From: Geoanaerobacter sp964528055
GTDB taxonomy: Bacteria > Desulfobacterota > Desulfuromonadia > Geobacterales > DSM-12255
Assembly: GCA_964528055.1 (NCBI GenBank)
Contig: CAZGQM010000001.1
Coordinates: 62,001 to 126,000, forward strand
Direction of reading: 5' to 3'
DNA length: 64,000 nt
The notes beneath the pieces are model-generated. The model searched no databases. It saw nothing but the letters and a program-made list of their open reading frames with translations, and had not been told where the DNA came from. The position numbers and the translations under genes were made by a program. This document shows positions 33,891 through 40,384 of the stretch, one piece after another. Position 1 is the stretch's first letter. The number at the start of each line of letters is the position of its first letter.

Positions 33891-36090
33891 GGTCACCTCC
33901 CTGCATATTTCGGTAGATTTCTTCTGCGACCTGACGAATATCGCTTTGACCGGATTGTGCTAGGTCTTTCAGAAGTCCCAAGACCGATTGACGCGGATAG
34001 TGCTTAAGAGATTGCACCGTTTCTGATTTCAGCCGGTTAAGCTGGCCAGCGCGGAGGAGGGACCGCGACTTGAGAAACTTCTCGATACCAGGAATAGACG
34101 ACGGATTGCCGATCATGGCAAGTGAGTGGATTGCCGTACTTATAAGCTCGTAGTCGAAGCCTGTCAGTCCTCCGCGGCTGAGGAGTCCGGTCAGATGCTG
34201 AAGAACCGCCGGGCTTTTGCTGTGTTCCGCCAAACGGACTGCCGTAAGCATAACCTCCCTGTCGCTGTCAGCCATATCTCGGAGTAGCTGAGCATCGGCT
34301 TCAGGATCGAGAGAGATTAAAAGCGACTTTACGGCCTCCTGGCGGACCTTAATGTGGGGATGTCGGGTAAGACGCCGCATCTGTTGAAGAACCGAAGGGT
34401 CATCTAGTCCACGGAGCACCAGGATAAGATTTCTCACAAAATACCAGCGGCTGTCACGTAATCTGGAGATGGCTGCATCTCTTACAGGGGGGCCAATTTT
34501 ATGGAGACGGTCCATAAAATACCTTCTCAGCGACATGCTCTGTTCTTCCGCCAGGCGGTCCAAAATCGGTTCAATGAATGGTTCACCAACCCGTTCTATA
34601 AGATCTCCGATCTCCTGATATTTTGACTTTCCCCAAAAGGTGACTCCGTTCAGTACCTCTGAGATGAAATCCGGTTGAGCAAAAACAGCCATGACCTCCT
34701 TGAAGCAGTCTTCAGGAGCGCTTGCTGAGCGCTCGGCCATCCTTGCATGTATCGGCAGTAACGCAGCGAAGTCTCCAATGCTGAGAAAGTAGCTGCAAAG
34801 ATCCAGCAGGTTGCGTTGCATAACTTCTGCATCGTCATCGGTCTGCGCACAGTTGATGATCTCAAGGATAATGAGGCTGATCTCTTCTTCGATATCCTGG
34901 GTGGCAAGGGACTGCTTGAGTTCTTCGATACCTGCTTGGTCTGCCGGTGAAATGGCATGACCTGCAATTATGGAATGGAGTGCTTTCTGGTAATTATCCG
35001 GCAAGAACTTGTCGACGCTGTCTTCCTGAAAAAGTATTCTCAGCTTCTTCTGTAACTCCTCATCTGCTGATGAAGGGTGGTGCTGCCCCAATTGTCTCGT
35101 CTTTACTGCCAGGTTTCTAGAGAGTTTTCCGATAAGATCGAGCATCATTTGAGGGATTGCCGATTGGCGTGCACTGAGGTCATCCAGTGCGTCAAGAATC
35201 GCTACTTCAGGGACGCGGGAGAGAACTGACTCTGCCAGTTCCTGGCGGGCCGCCAGAGAAGAGAATGCGCTGTTTAAAAACTGACGCCTCAGTTCAGGAG
35301 ATAGCCGGTTGATGAAAGCGGTGAGTCGCCAGAGTAATTCCTCCTTATGTTTGCCCCGTGTTTGTCCGTCCAGTTGCTGCAGGAAACGCGCAATGGTGTG
35401 CTCGTAGCTCTTGAGTTCGATCTGTTCGGTAGCCGGTTGCTCCCTGTGACTGTTCAGAATCTCTGCGAGTGTTGAGGGGTCGAGATCTAGAGTCCGAACG
35501 TCCAGTGCTTTGGAATCAGCCAGAGTCCCCTCCAGAAGCCCTTTCACAAAATCGTGCCAGAGCAAGGCCGACTGTTTTTCGAAAATGATTTGGGTTGTCC
35601 CGTCTAGAAGTTCCTCTTCGGTGGTTTTGAATGCGCTGTAGTCTATGGGACGGACCTTTATGCCGATAATACCAGCATCTGCGAGTGCTTGTTCAAAACC
35701 TCCCTGCTGATCTATCTGTTCGCGCTTAAGGGAGAGAAGATTGTAAAAGCTCAACAGTTCGGAATGGGTCAACCCTCTGGAAAACGTTATCGCCGCAACG
35801 CCTTGTCCAAAAAGGAGGCGTGCAAGATCCCCGTAAACGGGGTTGTTCTTGTCGAGAAAGGAGTCGCCGATAATCAGCGTGTCCTTTGCAATACCCAACA
35901 TAAGGGATTCACGAAGTGTCAACAGTTCGCGAAGCAGAGCCAATACCTTGCCTATCGACGCGGCAATAACCGGATGCTGACTTGGATAGGCGATTACATG
36001 CCGGCGGGCAATGTTCAGTTCATAAATGAAATTTGAGAGGAGCCGGGTGTCAAGGTCCAGTGTGTCAGAATTTGATGGGGGCAATTCCAA
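33880..36090 (-). CDS. HEAT-repeat protein with an N-terminal module shared with the neighbouring HD-GYP protein
   Basis: 736 residues, no signal peptide. The N-terminal 150 residues (SLMLGIAKDTLIIGDSFLDKNN...ITFSRGLTHSELLSFYNLLS) resemble the N-terminus of the HD-GYP partner, sharing the RG-[LI]-T-x2-EL motif. The middle is helical. From about residue 530 to 725 are helix pairs of HEAT/PBS-lyase type (RDAAISRLRDSRWYFVRNLILVLRGLDDPSVLQQMRRL, HPHIKVRQEAVKSLL). A TTG start follows GGAGG by four bases; no better ATG is near. Likely a scaffold or receptor acting with the phosphodiesterase. It follows pcnB by 77 bases on the same strand. Confidence 0.7.
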   Translation of the reverse strand: MELPPSNSDTLDLDTRLLSNFIYELNIARRHVIAYPSQHPVIAASIGKVLALLRELLTLRESLMLGIAKDTLIIGDSFLDKNNPVYGDLARLLFGQGVAAITFSRGLTHSELLSFYNLLSLKREQIDQQGGFEQALADAGIIGIKVRPIDYSAFKTTEEELLDGTTQIIFEKQSALLWHDFVKGLLEGTLADSKALDVRTLDLDPSTLAEILNSHREQPATEQIELKSYEHTIARFLQQLDGQTRGKHKEELLWRLTAFINRLSPELRRQFLNSAFSSLAARQELAESVLSRVPEVAILDALDDLSARQSAIPQMMLDLIGKLSRNLAVKTRQLGQHHPSSADEELQKKLRILFQEDSVDKFLPDNYQKALHSIIAGHAISPADQAGIEELKQSLATQDIEEEISLIILEIINCAQTDDDAEVMQRNLLDLCSYFLSIGDFAALLPIHARMAERSASAPEDCFKEVMAVFAQPDFISEVLNGVTFWGKSKYQEIGDLIERVGEPFIEPILDRLAEEQSMSLRRYFMDRLHKIGPPVRDAAISRLRDSRWYFVRNLILVLRGLDDPSVLQQMRRLTRHPHIKVRQEAVKSLLISLDPEADAQLLRDMADSDREVMLTAVRLAEHSKSPAVLQHLTGLLSRGGLTGFDYELISTAIHSLAMIGNPSSIPGIEKFLKSRSLLRAGQLNRLKSETVQSLKHYPRQSVLGLLKDLAQSGQSDIRQVAEEIYRNMQGGDREP

Positions 36091-36167
36091 TCGGCCTCCG
36101 TGCCTGCCTGAAGTTGCAGCGTGATATTTGATGTGAGAAATGTTGCATTGCTGTATCGCCTTCTCAG

Positions 36168-37478
36168 TCAGATGCCAGTAGCATGGCGTTTTCTGCGCCG
36201 CCGTCTTTTACGTTTCCGTGCAGGTTCTGCATCCGATGACGTTTCTCTGGAGGGGACGGACGGAAGCGTTTCGAGGAAAGAGTTCCACCAGTCAAGTGAT
36301 TTCAGATTTTCGCCACATACTTCGGATGTCAGCCTGAGATAGGCAATAGCGTCAGGGAAATCTGTCCTGTTGATCATGACAAGGGGGCGTTTCGGGGGAA
36401 TCCTATGCAGAGAAGGCTGCAGTGCAAGTATCCCTCGAAGCTGGTTTACAACACGTACCGGGACCCGAACCGTCTTGCTGAGGTTTTCTATAAAAGCCGC
36501 GCAAGTAGCATCCAGAGCCTGTTGCCGTGGCATACCTTCGCGGTGGAGGGCTTGGGCACGCTCCTCAATGCATTTGCCGAAGAGTGTTGCAAGTAGAAGA
36601 GCTGGGGAGGGGACCGGGCCTTTACTGGAAATTTCGTCAAGCCATTCAAGAATTCGATGCATTAGCTCTCTATGGGTGCTGCTTACATAGAACCATTGAG
36701 AGAATAGAGGAAAGAGCGAGGTAAGCAGGCCGCTTTCATCCAGAAGGACAAAGACTCTCTTTGCAGATCCGAGCAGAAAGAGTTTGAGAATTTCTTCGTA
36801 AAGCCTTGCGGGGGCGGCACGTGAGATGGTTGAGGAGAGTTCGCAGATAACCCCCCATGTCTCCAGTGCAATCTTGAAGTCAAGGGCAGCGGCGAAGCGT
36901 ACGGCACGGAGCATTCGGACCGGGTCTTCCGTAAAGCGGACAACCGGGTCGCCTATCGGTCGGATCAGTCGCTCCGTCAGGTCATTAAGACCTTGCGCGT
37001 AGTCGATTACAGAAAAATCTGCAATGTTGTATGCAAGCGCATTAATTGTAAAATCACGACGAAGCGCATCATCTTCCGGTGTGCCGAAGACGTTGTCACG
37101 AAGGACCATTCCGTCCTCATCCTTGAGGTGGTGCGGGGTACGGTCTGTTTCCTCAGGCTCCGCATCATCGCTAGGGGCAGCTGCACGAAAGGTTGATACC
37201 TCCAGAATTTCGTCCTGAAAGTGTAGATGTGCCAGTCTGAAGCGTCGCCCGACCAGCCGACAGTTGCGGAAGAGCTTCTTCAACTGTCCGGGTGTGGCAT
37301 TGGTGACTATGTCAAAGTCTTTGGGTGTCCGTTCCAATAGCAGGTCGCGGACACATCCACCGACGATATAGGCAATGAAGCCGTTGTCGTTAAGGCGATA
37401 GAGTGTGCGCAATGCGTTTGTGCTCAGCTGTTTTCGGGATATTCCATGTTCCTGTCGGGGAATAATGCGTGGTTTCAT
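36168..37478 (-). CDS. pcnB: Poly(A) polymerase I (PcnB)/CCA-adding family
   Basis: 436 residues. Class II nucleotidyltransferase fold: GGCVRDLLLERTPKDFDIVTNATP (catalytic Asp pair), VSTFRAA, LRRDFTINALAYN, the RNA-binding PVVRFTEDPVRMLRAVRFAA. The C-terminus is basic (RKRKRRRRRKRH), as in bacterial PcnB, which points to 3' RNA polyadenylation rather than CCA addition. The ribosome site is weak. It heads a possible three-gene minus-strand set with the HEAT and HD-GYP genes and is divergent from the YgbA-like gene. Confidence 0.88.
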   Translation of the reverse strand: MKPRIIPRQEHGISRKQLSTNALRTLYRLNDNGFIAYIVGGCVRDLLLERTPKDFDIVTNATPGQLKKLFRNCRLVGRRFRLAHLHFQDEILEVSTFRAAAPSDDAEPEETDRTPHHLKDEDGMVLRDNVFGTPEDDALRRDFTINALAYNIADFSVIDYAQGLNDLTERLIRPIGDPVVRFTEDPVRMLRAVRFAAALDFKIALETWGVICELSSTISRAAPARLYEEILKLFLLGSAKRVFVLLDESGLLTSLFPLFSQWFYVSSTHRELMHRILEWLDEISSKGPVPSPALLLATLFGKCIEERAQALHREGMPRQQALDATCAAFIENLSKTVRVPVRVVNQLRGILALQPSLHRIPPKRPLVMINRTDFPDAIAYLRLTSEVCGENLKSLDWWNSFLETLPSVPSRETSSDAEPARKRKRRRRRKRHATGI

Positions 37479-37570
37479 GTTGTTACATTAACACAGACAG
37501 TCCAAAAAACAAAACGGCATCCTTTTGCCATAGGAGATATTCCCTGCGGTAACTTCTCAAATGTAAACTT

Positions 37571-37612
37571 TTGACCTATGTCATAGTATGGAGGATAGGG
37601 AGCTGGTAGTAT
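37571..37612 (+). promoter_or_regulatory. CRP/FNR-type activator box with class II promoter spacing
   Basis: TTGAC-CTAT-GTCAT (37571-37584) is one base short of a perfect TTGAC-N4-GTCAA palindrome, the style used by CRP/FNR-superfamily regulators such as HcpR, DNR and FNR. A TAGTAT -10 element at 37607-37612 puts the inferred start of transcription near 37619, so the box is centred close to -41.5. Which regulator binds is not known. Confidence 0.55.
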
Positions 37613-37619
37613 TGTGAAC

Positions 37620-37967
37620 ATGGAACATGAGCTTGTGAAAGATCAGGTTCGAGACCTGAAGGTGCTGGTAAAGTTTATCGGCATATACTGTGGCGCCATG
37701 CATGGTGCGGATATCAGGGAAGTCATCGAGCTCCCCTCTTGCCTGGGTAAGCCGGCTCCGCTCTGCTCCGAATGTTCAGCGTTGGTGGTCTATGGCATTC
37801 AGAAGCGCCGGCTCTGTCCGCTCAATCCTAAGCCTTCCTGCAGAAGGTGTTCAATCCATTGCTACAGCAGCCGGTACCGACGGAGGATTAAGGAGATCAT
37901 GGCGTTTTCTGGGCGCAGAACGATACTGAGAGGCAGGCTGGATTATATTTGGCATTACTTTTTCTGA
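37620..37967 (+). CDS. YgbA-like 'nitrous oxide-stimulated promoter' family protein
   Basis: About 115 residues with a conserved Cys/His set: FIGIYCGAMHG, LCSECSALVVYGIQKRRLCPLNPKPSCRRCSIHCY, then RRRIKEIMAFSGRR. This is the pattern of the YgbA/NOS-promoter family (PF11756), which in enteric bacteria belongs to the nitrosative-stress regulon. Probably metal-binding; molecular role not settled. No Shine-Dalgarno stands at a useful distance, and the inferred transcript start nearly coincides with ATG 37620, so a leaderless mRNA is likely; GTG 37614 is the alternative. The ferredoxin gene follows after 12 bases. Confidence 0.78.
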   Translation: MEHELVKDQVRDLKVLVKFIGIYCGAMHGADIREVIELPSCLGKPAPLCSECSALVVYGIQKRRLCPLNPKPSCRRCSIHCYSSRYRRRIKEIMAFSGRRTILRGRLDYIWHYFF

Positions 37968-37979
37968 CGAGGTGTACTC

Positions 37980-38726
37980 ATGATTAGAAAGATAGTAAAA
38001 ATTGACGAAAACAGATGCAATGGTTGCGGCCTATGTGTCCCTAGCTGTGCCGAGGGCGCAATACGGATAGTTAACGGAAAGGCTGTACTTGCGGCAGACA
38101 ACCTTTGCGACGGGCTCGGCGCTTGCCTGGGTGAGTGCCCGGAGGATGCCATCCGGATAATCGAGCGCGATGCAGACGAATTTGACGAGAAAGCTGTTGC
38201 AATGCATCTGCAGGGTGATCACAGTGAGTTGCAAGAAGTCAGCGTCGAAAAGCTATCGGAGCATACTTCCCAACATGGCGGTTGTCCAGGTACACGGGCA
38301 TTCTCATTCGAGCCTTCCAGGGTGACAACTCCAGCTGCTGATAGAGTCAGCCAACCGGGTGAACTGCGCCAGTGGCCGGTTCAACTTCATCTTGTTCCGG
38401 TCAATGCTCCCTACTTCCAGGATGCCGATCTGCTGATTGCAGCAGACTGCGCCCCATTTGCCTATCCGGAATTCCACCGGGATTTTCTATCTGGCAGGGC
38501 ACTGGTGGTAGGTTGTCCCAAACTCGACGACATCCGATTCTACCGGGACAAATTAGCGGAACTCTTCAAGGTTTCAGCAATAAAGAGTGTTACAGTGTTA
38601 CGAATGGAGGTTCCTTGCTGCGGAGGAATAGTATTGACTGCAAAGCAGGCCCTGGAAGAGAGCGGTAAATCCATCCCTTACCGGGTGGTGACTATTGGTG
38701 TCAAGGGTGAAATAAATGAAGTATGA
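37980..38726 (+). CDS. 4Fe-4S ferredoxin-type protein, Hcp-associated style
   Basis: 248 residues. N-terminal ferredoxin module: a first cluster motif with Cys13, 16, 19 and 23 (CNGCGLCVPSC), and a second, unusual one with only three closely spaced Cys (43, 49, 53; CDGLGACLGEC). Residues 150-248 form a second domain with conserved CAP, GCPKLDD and PCCGG, possibly another metal site. I recall similar proteins next to hybrid cluster protein genes; no hcp gene lies nearby. Co-transcribed with the YgbA-like gene, so a nitrosative-stress electron-transfer role is inferred. Confidence 0.75.
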   Translation: MIRKIVKIDENRCNGCGLCVPSCAEGAIRIVNGKAVLAADNLCDGLGACLGECPEDAIRIIERDADEFDEKAVAMHLQGDHSELQEVSVEKLSEHTSQHGGCPGTRAFSFEPSRVTTPAADRVSQPGELRQWPVQLHLVPVNAPYFQDADLLIAADCAPFAYPEFHRDFLSGRALVVGCPKLDDIRFYRDKLAELFKVSAIKSVTVLRMEVPCCGGIVLTAKQALEESGKSIPYRVVTIGVKGEINEV

Positions 38727-38736
38727 GGTTATGAGA

Positions 38737-38763
38737 CTAAAAAGATAATTTTTATCTTTTTAG
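38737..38763 (+). repeat. Perfect A/T-rich inverted repeat abutting the peroxiredoxin promoter
   Basis: CTAAAAAGATA (38737-38747) and TATCTTTTTAG (38753-38763) are perfect 11-bp inverted arms with a 5-base centre. The right arm ends at the base before the -35 hexamer. It could be an operator for the peroxiredoxin or a weak terminator of the ferredoxin operon. Confidence 0.7.
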
Positions 38764-38792
38764 TTGACAAGGCGTAGGGTGGTTGCTACTGT
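38764..38792 (+). promoter_or_regulatory. Sigma70 promoter of the peroxiredoxin gene
   Basis: TTGACA (38764-38769), a 17-base spacer and TACTGT (38787-38792), 44 bases before the start codon. Confidence 0.75.
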
Positions 38793-38836
38793 TTTACAGT
38801 ATCGAACAATTATTCTGCTGTGAAAGGAGAACGTTA

Positions 38837-39436
38837 ATGAGTACTTGCACCCTCGTAACCCAAGAAGCCCCGGATTTTACCGCTGATGCGGTAATGGCCG
38901 ACAACACCTTTGGCCAAATAACGCTGTCATCCTATAGGGGGAAATATGTCGTGCTTTTCTTTTACCCGCTGGATTTCACCTTTGTCTGTCCTTCAGAAAT
39001 CATTGCATTCAATAAGAAGATAGATTCCTTCCGCCAGAAGAACTGTGAGGTGATCGGTGTCTCCGTTGATTCCAAGTTTACCCATTTTGCCTGGAAGAAT
39101 GTAAAGGTTGAGGATGGCGGAGTCGGAAATATTCAATATCCACTGGTGTCAGACCTGAACAAGAAGATCGCCCAGTCGTACGGAATACTCTTCAATGAAG
39201 CTGTTGCCCTCCGTGGCCTTTTCCTTATTGATACAAAGGGGGTCATCCGCCATGCAGTCATCAATGACCTGCCCCTCGGACGGAGTGTTGACGAAGCGTT
39301 GCGTATGGTCGATGCGCTTCAGTTTGTGGAGACCCATGGCGATCAGGTATGTCCTGCCAATTGGAAAGAGGGAGAGGATGCGATGAAGCCGACAGCTGAA
39401 GGGGTAGCAAATTATCTGGCAAAGCATGGTAAATGA
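38837..39436 (+). CDS. 2-Cys peroxiredoxin (AhpC/TSA, Prx1 type)
   Basis: 199 residues. Reduces hydrogen peroxide and organic peroxides. Peroxidatic Cys51 in DFTFVCPSE and resolving Cys172 in GDQVCPANW are both present, giving a typical 2-Cys enzyme. The C-terminal YF-like extension (VANYLAKHGK) is short. The start is fixed by GAAAGGAGAACG. Stand-alone transcription unit, with its own promoter and terminator; no AhpF is adjacent, so thioredoxin-dependent recycling is likely. Confidence 0.93.
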   Translation: MSTCTLVTQEAPDFTADAVMADNTFGQITLSSYRGKYVVLFFYPLDFTFVCPSEIIAFNKKIDSFRQKNCEVIGVSVDSKFTHFAWKNVKVEDGGVGNIQYPLVSDLNKKIAQSYGILFNEAVALRGLFLIDTKGVIRHAVINDLPLGRSVDEALRMVDALQFVETHGDQVCPANWKEGEDAMKPTAEGVANYLAKHGK

Positions 39437-39461
39437 GTGTTTCGCAGGTATATGAAGATAG

Positions 39462-39489
39462 AAAACGCGGCTTTCACCGCGTTTTTTTT
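39462..39489 (+). terminator. Intrinsic terminator after the peroxiredoxin
   Basis: AAAACGCGG and CCGCGTTTT form a 9-bp stem with a 6-nt loop, followed by further T's. Confidence 0.9.
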
Positions 39490-39585
39490 ATTCTAACGGG
39501 GCCGGAGAGTTGCGGGGGACTGTTCTTTGTGGTACATAATGCACTACGCCCTTGTTCCTCCAATTTCATATTGAAAGGAGAAGCT

Positions 39586-39972
39586 ATGCACAGAATCGCT
39601 TACGTGCTTCCGTTTCTGTTGTGCCTCATCCTGATAACCCCGGCTTCGGCCCAGGAATCACAGCCGCCAGCTGCCATTGTTGAGAAAATGGCATTCAAGC
39701 TGACACGAGGCTTGACAAATGTTGCCACCTGCATAGCCGAGATTCCAAAGCAGACCACGAACTCCATTCGCGACAGGGGTAATGTCGGTTACGTTATCGG
39801 TCCGCTCAAAGGATTTGGCATGACACTGTATCGCGGTCTTATAGGAGGGATGGAGGCGATTTTTTTCATGGTGCCGCAACCTGGGTATTATGATCCGATG
39901 GTCGATCCGGAATACGTATGGCAAGGTTGGGGAGATCCTGATCCTGAAAAACCCGCAGCAAAGGTCGAGTGA
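39586..39972 (+). CDS. TIGR04073-family exported protein, copy 1
   Basis: 128 residues. Signal peptide (MHRIAYVLPFLLCLILITPASA) with AxA cleavage. The mature part has the family pattern: LTRGLTNVATCIAEIPKQ, then GPLKGFGMTLYRGLIGGMEAIFF, and PGYYDPMVDPEYVWQ at the end. This family is named as exosortase-associated, though no exosortase or EpsH-like gene lies here. Function unknown. The start follows GAAAGGAGAAGC. Its stop is 4 bases before the second copy. Confidence 0.82.
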   Translation: MHRIAYVLPFLLCLILITPASAQESQPPAAIVEKMAFKLTRGLTNVATCIAEIPKQTTNSIRDRGNVGYVIGPLKGFGMTLYRGLIGGMEAIFFMVPQPGYYDPMVDPEYVWQGWGDPDPEKPAAKVE

Positions 39973-39976
39973 TACC

Positions 39977-40357
39977 ATGCAAATACGAATGACCAGAAGC
40001 AGTCTCGTAATCATCATTCTTGCGGCTTTGCTAATTTTACCTGAAATTGTATCAGCAGACCGTTATAAGAATGTTGACAACGCAACACCCCAGGAAGTTG
40101 CCGATGGGATGGGTAGCAAGCTTGCCCGCGGGTTTGCAAATGCTGCCACAGGATTGGGAGAGCTTCCAAAGCAGATTTATTATACGACTAAGGAAGACGG
40201 CTGGGGTAAGGGATTGTTTGTGGGACCACTCAAGGGAATAGTCATGACCCTTACCCGTACGGTTTCCGGAGTCGTTGAAGTCTTCACCTTCTTTGTACCG
40301 TATCCGGGGTTTTACGATCCGCTGTTCGATCCTGCATATGTCTGGCAAAAGGAATAA
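39977..40357 (+). CDS. TIGR04073-family exported protein, copy 2
   Basis: 126 residues, tandem paralogue of the preceding gene. Signal peptide (about residues 1-27, LVIIILAALLILPEIVSA), then LARGFANAATGLGELPKQIYY, GPLKGIVMTLTRTVSGVVEVFTFFVP and PGFYDPLFDPAYVWQ. Alternative start at 39989. The pair share the Gly-rich amphipathic central region and the Y-D-P ... YVW ending, probably a surface or membrane-associated complex. Confidence 0.82.
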   Translation: MQIRMTRSSLVIIILAALLILPEIVSADRYKNVDNATPQEVADGMGSKLARGFANAATGLGELPKQIYYTTKEDGWGKGLFVGPLKGIVMTLTRTVSGVVEVFTFFVPYPGFYDPLFDPAYVWQKE

Positions 40358-40384
40358 GTCATTAAGCAGCAAGGCCTTCATTCC

